Origin: Bacillota bacterium
Lineage (GTDB): Bacteria > Bacillota > Bacilli > Paenibacillales > Paenibacillaceae
Reading direction: 5' to 3'
Assembly: GCA_023391635.1 (NCBI GenBank)
Contig: JAEWAQ010000011.1
Coordinates: forward strand, 1-22,571
DNA: 22,571 nt
Every line of letters begins with the position of its first letter. Positions within the stretch are counted from its first letter, which is position 1. The notes beneath the pieces are model-generated. The model saw nothing but the letters and a program-made list of their open reading frames with translations, searched no databases and was not told where the DNA came from. Shown here one piece after another: positions 1-6,644 of the stretch. The position numbers and the translations under genes are program-made.

Positions 1-905
1 TCCGCACCCTGAGCTTGTGCAAAGGCAACAATTTTCGAGACCGTGTCGCTGGCGATCTGCGTATTCAGGTTGTTGACCTTGCTCCAGATCTTCTTGGATG
101 TCGTATGGTGCTGGCGTTGCATCTTCTTCCGACGGTTTAGTAATCGCATCTGATGGTCTTTTTCTCGCTTATGCTTGATGAACAAGCAATCTTGGACAGT
201 TCCGTCAGGTGAGAGTATGCTGCATACCGCCGAATAGGTGATGCCCAGATCGACCGCAACAACCTTGCATTCGGGTTCAGGGGCTTGAGACAATGCGACC
301 GTCTTGCGAAAAGCAAATCGCAGCGCGAACTTCCGGTCGCTCTGCTCCAACGTTGGCGAGAAGCGCTTCCCTTCCACCTTCTCCAGATACTTGACATCCT
401 GCGCACACAGGTCTACCGTCAACCACCGCCAATCGCGCCGGTCGTACACTTTGATCCGTACCTTGCCGCTGCTTATGACTTGATACATATTGCCTTCGTA
501 TAGCGCGGGCGAGGAACGATGATGAAGTTGAAGCTGGGGAGGCTTGCGCTTGAAGGGTTTGCCATTCGAAACCGCTGCGTACCGTTCCGCCTCGTAAGCA
601 GTTAATCTCGTCTGATGGCTGCTTACGAGGCCGATCGCTTCCTGGATCGCCGATCTTCGCAAGTACGAGGGGAACTTCACAAAGCGATGGTGGAAATCAT
701 AGATAGCGGCGTTATCCTTGGTCGTATGGACACAAGCCTCGATGTAATTATTGCGTTTCTTCCCTTGCAGTGTGTTAACATGCGCCCACTCTCGCTGAAC
801 AACTTGAATCAAATAGGAGACGGCATGACGGTAGAGGTGGAGCGTATCCCGAATCGCCCGATGGCTTTGGTGCAGCCTCACATTATACGAGGATACGTGA
901 TACAT
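1..905 (-). CDS. tnpB: TnpB, IS200/IS605-family RNA-guided nuclease (partial, runs off left edge)
   Basis: Reading the minus strand from the ATG at 905 gives an uninterrupted frame of 301 codons to the window edge, with no stop or frameshift. The N-terminal part (about residues 1-200) has the helical and beta-rich character of TnpB, including the FPSYLRRSAIQEAIG segment near 79-92. RuvC-I follows as VVAVDLGITYSAV, with the predicted catalytic Asp at residue 219. The rest (RuvC-II Glu, CxxC zinc finger, RuvC-III Asp) would lie beyond position 1. TnpB proteins of this family are omega-RNA-guided DNA nucleases that help the element persist. No TnpA (Y1 transposase) gene is seen upstream, which fits an IS1341-type solitary TnpB. 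The start follows a weak GGTGATG-type site and an extended -10 promoter. The 3' end and omega-RNA cannot be judged here. Confidence 0.88.
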   Translation of the reverse strand, partial: MYHVSSYNVRLHQSHRAIRDTLHLYRHAVSYLIQVVQREWAHVNTLQGKKRNNYIEACVHTTKDNAAIYDFHHRFVKFPSYLRRSAIQEAIGLVSSHQTRLTAYEAERYAAVSNGKPFKRKPPQLQLHHRSSPALYEGNMYQVISSGKVRIKVYDRRDWRWLTVDLCAQDVKYLEKVEGKRFSPTLEQSDRKFALRFAFRKTVALSQAPEPECKVVAVDLGITYSAVCSILSPDGTVQDCLFIKHKREKDHQMRLLNRRKKMQRQHHTTSKKIWSKVNNLNTQIASDTVSKIVAFAQAQGA

Positions 906-936
906 CTCATCACCGCCCAAGTCCGTTGATATGGAT

Positions 937-966
937 ATTATATCATACTCGATAAATAAATACGAA
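937..966 (-). promoter_or_regulatory. Promoter of tnpB (extended -10)
   Basis: On the minus strand an extended -10, TGATATAAT, occupies 945-937. A weak -35 (TTCGTA, 966-961) sits 18 bp upstream. A start about 7 bp downstream gives a leader of roughly 25 nt before the tnpB ATG at 905. Confidence 0.55.
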
Positions 967-970
967 CATA

Positions 971-1016
971 TGTATGCCTAACCCCAACCTGCAGAGGTCG
1001 GAGAATGCGGCATACA
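971..1016. other. Imperfect long hairpin between tnpB and the response regulator
   Basis: TGTATGCC (971-978) is the exact reverse complement of GGCATACA (1009-1016). Inside lies a second stem, CCAACCT (984-990) against AGGTCGG (995-1001), with one mismatch and a GCAG loop. It lies just after the response regulator stop and just upstream of the tnpB promoter. It could be the operon terminator of the regulator/kinase genes, although its run of T is poor on the minus strand. It could also be an end hairpin of the IS200/IS605-type element. The two cannot be separated from this window. Confidence 0.4.
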
Positions 1017-1023
1017 GTGCTGT

Positions 1024-1695
1024 TCAACGCTCCTTGATCAAGCCTCCCTCCCGGGCTATGACGATCGCTTCGGAGCGGCCGGCGACTTGCAGCTTGCCGA
1101 AGATCGACGAAACATGGTTTCTGACCGTCTTCGGACTTAAGAACAACCGCTCCGCGATCGATGGGTTGGTGTACCCCTGCGCAATCAGCGTCAGCACCTC
1201 CCTTTCTCTCGACGTCAATTCAGGAAACGGCTCCTTCGCTTGAACGGCGTGCCGCTCGTTCCTTCCGCCGAAGTACCCGAACAGCCGATTCGCAATGGAC
1301 GGGCTGAATATCGCCTCGCCTTTGCTTACTGCCGTTATCGCCCGAATCGCCTCGTCGCCTTCCGCGCCTTTCAGCAGATATCCTCTCGCTCCGGCTTTCA
1401 TCGCGGCCAGCACGGATTCGTCGTCCTCCAGCATCGTCAATACCAGGATGCCTGTATTCGGGGCTTCCTCCAGTATTCGGCGCGTCGCTTCGATGCCGTT
1501 CAGCTCCGGCATGTTCAGATCCATCAGGACGACGTCCGGCAAGAACTCCAATGCCATGGAGACAGCTTCCGTCCCCGTAGCCGCTTCGCCGACGACCTCG
1601 ATCGCCGCCGTCTCCGCCAATAGGATGGCGCGAAGCCCGTAGCGAAATACCGGATGATCGTCCGCAATCAGAACGCGAATCCCGCTCATGTTCAT
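1024..1695 (-). CDS. NarL/LuxR-family response regulator
   Basis: This 223-residue protein has the standard two-domain layout. The receiver covers about 5-125, with acidic pocket DD at 12-13, phospho-acceptor Asp59 (VVLMDLNMPELNG), the LT motif near 86 and Lys109 (GYLLKG). A LuxR-type helix-turn-helix covers about 155-217 (LTSREREVLTLIAQGYTNPSIAERL split across helices, then SPKTVRNHVSSIFGKL). It should be phosphorylated by the kinase encoded immediately upstream and then bind DNA as a dimer. The ATG overlaps the kinase stop as ATGA (1695-1692), so translation is probably coupled. AAAGGAG lies 4 nt before this ATG, and a second ATG two codons in would have a more usual spacing. The regulated genes are unknown; the adjacent membrane-protein gene is one candidate. 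Confidence 0.95.
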   Translation of the reverse strand: MNMSGIRVLIADDHPVFRYGLRAILLAETAAIEVVGEAATGTEAVSMALEFLPDVVLMDLNMPELNGIEATRRILEEAPNTGILVLTMLEDDESVLAAMKAGARGYLLKGAEGDEAIRAITAVSKGEAIFSPSIANRLFGYFGGRNERHAVQAKEPFPELTSREREVLTLIAQGYTNPSIAERLFLSPKTVRNHVSSIFGKLQVAGRSEAIVIAREGGLIKER

Positions 1696-3830
1696 CCTTC
1701 TCCTTTCCCGGATTGACGGAAGTTTCCATGCGTACCTTGGGGAAGCGGAATGTCGGCGACCACCCTCGTCCCTCCGGAGGGACTGTTCTCAATACGGCAA
1801 GATCCCCCTAATTCCTCTGCCCGTTCGCGCATCGACGATAAGCCGACACCGCCGCGGATACTCGGCGGCAAGCCTTGCCCGTTATCGACGATCTCAAGCT
1901 TCACGCCATGCTCGGCGCGCAATCGGATCGTCGCCGACGTGGCGTGGGCATGGTGCACGATATTCGTCAACGCTTCCTGCACGATACGGTAACAGGCGAT
2001 TTCCGCTGCCGCCGGCAGCGCGGGTAGCGTATCCGATGCGTCCAGCTCGATACGGATCCCGCTGGCATGATACGTTGACGCCTGCTCTCGCAATGCCGCG
2101 AGCAGACCCAGGTCGTCAAGCGCCGGCGGACGAAGTGCATACACGAGCCGGCGAATATCCGCAATCGCTTCTTTTGCATGGGCGATCGCGTCCGTCAACA
2201 GCTGCTCCGCTACGTCCGGATCCTGACGCAGCTGCTTTTTTACCGCGGACAGGGTCAACGGTTGGCTTGATAATAGCGGACCGAGTCCGTCATGCAAATC
2301 CCGGCGCATGCGGCGCCGCTCTTCCTCGCGTGCCGTCACCAGGCGTTCGCGCGAACGCTGCAGGTCGTCCGTCAATCGCCGCAAATCCGCCGTCAATCTG
2401 ACAGAATGGACCGCTATGCCGATCTGGGGCGCAAGATCCCGCATTAACCGCAAATCGTCAGGCGTCAGCTCCTCTCCTTGTTGACGAGGAGAAAGCACGA
2501 GCTCGGCGATTCGCTCCCCTTGATGAATGAGAGGAAGCCTCGCATGGTCTCCGCGATGCGAAGGGCGGCCGTAAGCGACTTCCGTCTGCGCATGCTCGCC
2601 GCCGCCCAAACCCGCTTCCCTCTCCCACACGATGGCTGCGTAAGGGAGTCGAAGCGCCTGGGCAACGCTTTTGACGATCGTCGGCAACAGATCATCCGCA
2701 GACAGCGACTCTTCCAGACGTTTCCCCAAATCGGCAAGCGCGCGGTAAGGATCGGTCCGGTCGCCGAACATCAGCCGATTGACCCCCCGCTGCAACCGAA
2801 GCCGAAGCGGTTGAATCATCACGGCAACCAGCACGGTAGCCAGCAGCGAGACGAAGAGGTTGTTATACGCTTGGAAGAGGGCGTTCATGCCGAATACGAC
2901 GAGCACGTACAAGACGAGGATGCAGGTCGACAAGGACAAATAGACGAGCGTGCGATTGACGACGATATCAATCTCCCATAGCCGGTAACGAAGCAAGGCG
3001 ACGCCGATCCCGATCGGGATCGGCAGGTAAGCAAGCGCCGTGCTCGCAGGACCGAGCAGATGGTAGAAGGAATCCGGTCTGCCGAAGTCGGAGACCGCAA
3101 GCGGGAGACCGTTGACGATAACGACCAGCAGCAGCGTGGCGCCGAAGCCGAACGCCAGCCATTTGATCTGCTGTTTCTGAACGGCCGTGGCCACGGCAAA
3201 ATATCGGTACACGAGCACGGCGGTTGCGCTCCCGTACACGAGCAGCATTTCCAATAGGGCCAGCGGAGGCGGCCAGTTCTCGATATTGTAGGGATAAGGC
3301 ATCATGAAGAAGCCGATCTGGGCGATAAACAGCACAACAAGCGCCCAAGACCAGCGCGGAACGAACTTGCCGTCCGGGAACGTGCAGAACAGGATGCCCA
3401 GCGACGGCCATTTCAGGATAACGAAGAGGATATAGATCGCTTCCAGCCAGCGGGAAGGATTGTCCGGCGCGTGCGATTCGTTCATCCCGAATGCGCCGAA
3501 GACGATCAGTAACAACGATACGAATTGACACATCCGATCCGCCGGTTTGCGCCAATAGAGAAGCACGCCCATGCCGATCATGGACAACGTGACGATCATA
3601 TCGCTGCCGATGGCGTAGAGCGCGTATGCACGAAGCGAGATGCCGTATTTCTCAAGCGCCGGCAATTGATCGACGCGTATTTGCAAGGCATTGCAGGTTG
3701 CGCCGTGCGGATCCGGACAAAAACTTTGCATGGAGGATACGAAGCCCGGATAGCCGGAAATGAAAATAAACACGGCAACAAGCACGCAGATCAGCCACAA
3801 ATAACGCGAGCCTGCGGATTTCCATTTCAG
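1692..3830 (-). CDS. Membrane sensor histidine kinase, NarL-system type (HisKA_3) with GAF-like region
   Basis: The N-terminal half holds about eight hydrophobic segments, with an extracytoplasmic stretch containing several Cys after the first. A GAF-like region follows (about 365-465, numbered from the TTG at 3800), then a coiled coil and a HisKA_3 dimerisation domain with EEERRRMRRDLHDGLG (phospho-acceptor His503). The HATPase_c domain has the N box EALTNIVHHAHA, G1 DNGQG and G2 GGVGLSSM. It should phosphorylate the response regulator encoded with a 4-nt overlap downstream. The start is not obvious. The TTG at 3800 has no ribosome binding site. An in-frame CTG at 3830, preceded by GGGAGGGGG (3847-3839), adds MKWKSAGSRY and puts positive charges before the first membrane segment, so I chose it (712 residues). 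The ligand is unknown. Confidence 0.9.
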   Translation of the reverse strand: MKWKSAGSRYLWLICVLVAVFIFISGYPGFVSSMQSFCPDPHGATCNALQIRVDQLPALEKYGISLRAYALYAIGSDMIVTLSMIGMGVLLYWRKPADRMCQFVSLLLIVFGAFGMNESHAPDNPSRWLEAIYILFVILKWPSLGILFCTFPDGKFVPRWSWALVVLFIAQIGFFMMPYPYNIENWPPPLALLEMLLVYGSATAVLVYRYFAVATAVQKQQIKWLAFGFGATLLLVVIVNGLPLAVSDFGRPDSFYHLLGPASTALAYLPIPIGIGVALLRYRLWEIDIVVNRTLVYLSLSTCILVLYVLVVFGMNALFQAYNNLFVSLLATVLVAVMIQPLRLRLQRGVNRLMFGDRTDPYRALADLGKRLEESLSADDLLPTIVKSVAQALRLPYAAIVWEREAGLGGGEHAQTEVAYGRPSHRGDHARLPLIHQGERIAELVLSPRQQGEELTPDDLRLMRDLAPQIGIAVHSVRLTADLRRLTDDLQRSRERLVTAREEERRRMRRDLHDGLGPLLSSQPLTLSAVKKQLRQDPDVAEQLLTDAIAHAKEAIADIRRLVYALRPPALDDLGLLAALREQASTYHASGIRIELDASDTLPALPAAAEIACYRIVQEALTNIVHHAHATSATIRLRAEHGVKLEIVDNGQGLPPSIRGGVGLSSMRERAEELGGSCRIENSPSGGTRVVADIPLPQGTHGNFRQSGKGEG

Positions 3831-3838
3831 TTGCTTCG

Positions 3839-3847
3839 CCCCCTCCC
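3839..3847 (-). promoter_or_regulatory. Ribosome binding site that argues for a CTG start of the sensor kinase
   Basis: GGGAGGGGG on the minus strand at 3847-3839 is the only good Shine-Dalgarno match near the kinase N-terminus. It lies 8 nt from the in-frame CTG at 3830. The ATG at 3825-3823 is out of frame. Confidence 0.45.
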
Positions 3848-3904
3848 TCGCAAAGTCCCTTGCTGCGGAGCCGCCGAATGCGCTTTTTCGATTTCCAACG
3901 TATC

Positions 3905-3955
3905 TATGCCATATTATAATATAATGTGCCTTGACAACCTATTATTGTATTGTAA
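3905..3955 (-). promoter_or_regulatory. AT-rich gap with probable promoter of the kinase/regulator pair
   Basis: The roughly 125-nt gap between the membrane-protein stop and the kinase start contains a strongly AT-rich block. It carries several overlapping -10-like hexamers on the minus strand, including TATAAT at 3918-3913. No -35 with ideal spacing could be picked: TTGTCA at 3937-3932 is too close. The exact promoter is therefore uncertain. Confidence 0.35.
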
Positions 3956-4567
3956 TTATGCATGGCGTGAACGAGAGCCGGACCGGAGAGCATATCCGAA
4001 CAAGATCCAAGCGACGCTCCAGATTCCGAGCAGGATTGGCGAAGGCTCGCCGTCGGGAATAATAAAGAAGACGATCTGGAACGGGATCATGCCCACGTAA
4101 TACAACCCGACGCAGAGCGGAGCCGCCCGACGCCATCCCGGGAGCCATCGCCCCGCGAACGCCGCGATCCCCAGCGTCACCATTCCGATTCCGGCTAGCA
4201 ATGCGCCTGCGGGGTAGAAGATCTCCACCTCTTCCCCCGCGAAGTAGGGAGACAAGGCAGCTGCCAGATATGCGAGGATCCCTAGCAGGGTGATCGATGC
4301 CCCGACGATTCCGGTTCTTCTCATCCCGCCGCTCCTGTCGGCACGAAGCGCGAGCAGGCCCAGCGGTCCGCATGCCATGCCGATCAGCATCGGGATCGGG
4401 ATCAGCAACCCGCTGACGTAATCGGGTATCGATGCCTCTGACTGATCGATCGCCACGAGTACGGACCACAGCAGTCCGCCGATGATGCACGCCAACCCGG
4501 CAAAGCGAATGAGCCCTTCCGACCCTGCAGCATGTGCCTGGGTTGACGGCTGTGCATTGCTGGCCAT
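3956..4567 (-). CDS. Six-helix membrane protein of unknown function
   Basis: This 203-residue, very hydrophobic protein has about six predicted transmembrane helices (approximately 20-40, 50-72, 85-107, 118-140, 150-170, 176-195). It starts with a short polar N-terminus and ends in an Arg/Ser-rich tail. I recognise no catalytic motif. The ATG at 4567 follows a strong GAGGAGG site with 8-nt spacing, and a TATAAT -10 lies about 50 nt upstream. It is encoded just ahead of the kinase/regulator pair on the same strand, so it may be co-transcribed and part of the same sensing system, as accessory membrane proteins often are. That link is inferred from position only. Confidence 0.75.
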   Translation of the reverse strand: MASNAQPSTQAHAAGSEGLIRFAGLACIIGGLLWSVLVAIDQSEASIPDYVSGLLIPIPMLIGMACGPLGLLALRADRSGGMRRTGIVGASITLLGILAYLAAALSPYFAGEEVEIFYPAGALLAGIGMVTLGIAAFAGRWLPGWRRAAPLCVGLYYVGMIPFQIVFFIIPDGEPSPILLGIWSVAWILFGYALRSGSRSRHA

Positions 4568-4615
4568 AACGAATTCCTCCTCAGTGGAATGTTGATGAGT
4601 ATCGGTTATGTCAGC

Positions 4616-4644
4616 ATTATATCGAGTCCGGCGATTTTCGGCAT
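4616..4644 (-). promoter_or_regulatory. Putative promoter of the membrane-protein gene
   Basis: TATAAT at 4621-4616 on the minus strand, with a weak -35 (ATGCCG, 4644-4639) at 17-bp spacing, sits about 50 nt upstream of the ATG at 4567. Confidence 0.45.
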
Positions 4645-4695
4645 GTGACCGGTGTCCCGAGTATGCCGTGACATCAAGTCCCGCATCCGCGCCAT

Positions 4696-4709
4696 CTTAC
4701 GGCCGTAAG
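4696..4709. promoter_or_regulatory. Perfect 14-bp palindrome, possible operator
   Basis: CTTACGGCCGTAAG is its own reverse complement. An outer pair, CATCTT (4693-4698) and AAGATG (4711-4716), is also inverted. It sits across the -35 region of the promoter for the gene at 4782 and upstream of the divergent membrane-protein promoter. That is a suitable place for a dimeric regulator to act on both genes. No regulator is assigned. Confidence 0.4.
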
Positions 4710-4735
4710 CAAGATGTAAAATAATCGGTTATAAT
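4706..4735 (+). promoter_or_regulatory. Promoter of the gene at 4782
   Basis: TATAAT at 4730-4735 is a consensus -10. The -35 is weak (TAAGCA, 4706-4711, 18-bp spacing) and overlaps the palindrome. The -10 covers the upstream ATG at 4734, which rules that ATG out as the translation start. Confidence 0.5.
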
Positions 4736-4781
4736 GGAACCATATACGATCCGGAATTATCCGAGGAAAGGCGGAGAAGAC

Positions 4782-5543
4782 ATGACGCTTGCATTCGCGA
4801 TCGAACCGGAAGCCTATCAGGCGTTCGAGAATGAGGACGAGCTGTTGGACCGATGCAAAGAATGGGGATTGCTGTCCGACAAAGCGGTGAAATCCAAGGA
4901 TTATTTGTACAAGGGCCATAACCAGCAATTGAGCTGCCGCATCATCGGATTCGTCGATCCGTTCACTGCGGTCATCGCTTTCGACAACGAGCAGAAGCAC
5001 TGTATTCATCCCGCTTATTTGAAGGAGATGCAGGCGGGCAGCTTCAACCAGAAATTGTTGTCGTCCGCGGAAGAGACTGAGATCGGCGGACAATCGGCGA
5101 CCCCGCAGGAACCGCGCCAGCAATCAGCGCCCGCCAAGGAAGCCGCCGCCTCTCCCGCAGCGAAAGCTGCCGCAGACGAATCGCCGGCAGCAACCGCCAA
5201 TCCCGCGCCACCGGCCAAAACCGCAAAATCGAAGTCCAAAAAGCTGACGCTGCCGGAAGAGAAAGTGAAAATGAAGGCGGTCGTCAAGGAATTCGCCACG
5301 GTGCCGAACCATTTCACCGAGACCGACGACGAAGTGATCGTCTATGAGCCGGTGTCCATGATCGAGCCGGAGCTCGAGCTTGGCAGCGCATGGTCCAGCC
5401 ATAGCGCCACGCTCAAGAAGCTGGAGCTTGCCGTGGGCGATGCGATCTCATTCGAAGCCAAAGTCGTTGCCAAGAAGCTGACCAAGCATCCCGTACCATA
5501 CAAGATCAACAACCCGTCGAAAATCGTGAAGGATGCGCCGTGA
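4782..5543 (+). CDS. Unrecognised two-domain protein with Ala/Pro/Lys-rich linker
   Basis: I do not recognise this 253-residue protein. An N-terminal globular region (about 1-90) contains YLYKGHNQQLSCRIIGFVDP and a strand-rich pattern. A low-complexity segment follows (about 95-165, rich in Ala, Pro, Ser, Glu and Lys and ending in a KSKSKK stretch). A C-terminal globular region covers about 170-253. There is no signal peptide or membrane segment, so it is probably cytoplasmic. The basic linker could contact nucleic acid or a protein partner, but this is speculation. I chose the ATG at 4782 because AGGAAAGGCGGAG lies just upstream. A longer frame opens at 4734, but that ATG is inside the -10 box and has no ribosome binding site. 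It is transcribed alone and ends in a hairpin. Confidence 0.8.
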   Translation: MTLAFAIEPEAYQAFENEDELLDRCKEWGLLSDKAVKSKDYLYKGHNQQLSCRIIGFVDPFTAVIAFDNEQKHCIHPAYLKEMQAGSFNQKLLSSAEETEIGGQSATPQEPRQQSAPAKEAAASPAAKAAADESPAATANPAPPAKTAKSKSKKLTLPEEKVKMKAVVKEFATVPNHFTETDDEVIVYEPVSMIEPELELGSAWSSHSATLKKLELAVGDAISFEAKVVAKKLTKHPVPYKINNPSKIVKDAP

Positions 5544-5554
5544 CGCGCATCCTT
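5529..5554 (+). terminator. Hairpin terminator overlapping the stop of the gene at 4782
   Basis: AAGGATGCGC (5529-5538) and GCGCATCCTT (5545-5554) form a perfect 10-bp stem with a 6-nt loop that holds the TGA stop. A short T-rich stretch follows (CTTTCC). The stem starts AA and ends TT, so it may also terminate the operon arriving on the minus strand. Confidence 0.7.
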
Positions 5555-5564
5555 CTTTCCATTC

Positions 5565-5623
5565 TTGATTCGCCCGGACGGATACACGCTGGCTTGCACG
5601 CTCTGCGGGAACGAACGCTCCAT
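5565..5623 (-). pseudogene. Small remnant of a ROK-family gene 3' region
   Basis: Bases 5575-5599 are identical over 25 nt to 21666-21690 inside the ROK regulator gene, in the same orientation. Both read VQASVYPS in the corresponding frame, and an upstream Gln-x-Val is shared. No full gene surrounds this copy: it lies in the gap between the sialidase-like stop and the hairpin at 5529. It looks like a residual piece of a second ROK gene or a short transposed fragment. The exact limits of the remnant are uncertain. Confidence 0.5.
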
Positions 5624-5639
5624 CTTCCAGGCCGGACTT

Positions 5640-6617
5640 TTACCGCGCCACGGTCATTTCCCAGAATGCGGCCTGCACGCGGTTCCACGTATAAGTAATC
5701 AACAACCGATCGCCCTGCGCGATAATGGCCGGGTACGAATACTCTCCCGCCTCGGCTTCCAATGTCAGCATCTCCCGCCAGGTTGCGCCATTGTCCTTCG
5801 ACCGGCTGACGACAAGCGGCGTCCGTTCCGCCCAATTGCCCGAAACCGGGTTGTGGACGAGTACGAGAGTGCCGTCGGACAGCTGGGTCAGATCGATTCC
5901 GCTGTTGTTATTGGGCAGCGCCGTCGCGCAAGCTTCGCTCCAGGTACGGCCGCCGTCCCGCGACTCGCTGCGGTAGAGAAATCCCTCCGTACTGCGCAAC
6001 AGCATGTGCACATGACCGTCGTCCGTCTCCCACAGCGCCGGCTGGATGATCCCCTTGTCCGTTAGCGCAGCGCGATCGATCGGCACGAAAGAGCTGCGCG
6101 TCCAATGCCGGCCGCCATCGGATGACAGATCGACGAAAGCGTCCCACATATCGTCGGTCTCGACGGAGGCGGGAGCGGCCAACATGCCGTTTCGCAGCGC
6201 GATCGGCTTGTTCTTCACCGGCCCCCTCCCACCGCTCCGATCGCCTGGAACCAGCTCGGCCGGCTCGCTCCATGTCTGCCCTCCGTCCATGGATACGCAC
6301 ATCCGCGTGATCCATTCGGGGATGGCGTGGCCGACTTTGTAGAACAACCGAACGATTCCTTCGCCGTCTGCATACAGCACCGGATTCCAATGCGGTATTC
6401 CGTCTTCCCCCACGATGCGGAACGGCGCCGACCAACGGCCGCCCGTCCGGATCGCGCCCCATATATCGACATCGGAACATCCTTCCTGCGTGCCGCCAAA
6501 CCAGGCAGCCACGATCGAACCGTCCGGCAGCGCGGCGAGCGTCGTCGCATGGCAATTCGCATGCGGCTTCGCGTCTTCTGCCAATATGAACTGCTTGTTT
6601 GCCCTGACGAGATTCAT
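5640..6617 (-). CDS. Sialidase-fold (BNR/Asp-box) protein, probably cytoplasmic glycan-active enzyme
   Basis: This 325-residue protein carries four Asp boxes: SMDGGQTW (109-116), SSDGGRHW (165-172), SRDGGRTW (219-226) and SKDNGATW (273-280). They indicate a six-bladed beta-propeller of the exo-sialidase superfamily (BNR_2 type). The N-terminus has HANCHATTLAALPDG and WFGGTQEG, typical of this branch. It lacks the FRIP/YRIP motif of authentic sialidases, so true sialidase activity is doubtful; propellers of this fold also include other glycosidases and uronate lyases. There is no signal peptide. The ATG at 6617 is preferred over 6632 because GGGAGGA sits between them at correct spacing. It is the last gene of the carbohydrate operon, 27 nt after the aldehyde dehydrogenase. 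Confidence 0.85.
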   Translation of the reverse strand: MNLVRANKQFILAEDAKPHANCHATTLAALPDGSIVAAWFGGTQEGCSDVDIWGAIRTGGRWSAPFRIVGEDGIPHWNPVLYADGEGIVRLFYKVGHAIPEWITRMCVSMDGGQTWSEPAELVPGDRSGGRGPVKNKPIALRNGMLAAPASVETDDMWDAFVDLSSDGGRHWTRSSFVPIDRAALTDKGIIQPALWETDDGHVHMLLRSTEGFLYRSESRDGGRTWSEACATALPNNNSGIDLTQLSDGTLVLVHNPVSGNWAERTPLVVSRSKDNGATWREMLTLEAEAGEYSYPAIIAQGDRLLITYTWNRVQAAFWEMTVAR

Positions 6618-6644
6618 GCAGTATCCTCCCATTCCAAAGCGCGC

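Noticed and set aside
615..929. 104-codon plus-strand frame over the tnpB 5' region
   Set aside because: It is the antisense of the TnpB frame, which reads continuously and is recognisable.
3931..3959. Perfect TTGACA on the plus strand as a promoter
   Set aside because: No acceptable -10 lies at the correct spacing and the direction would be antisense to the membrane-protein gene.
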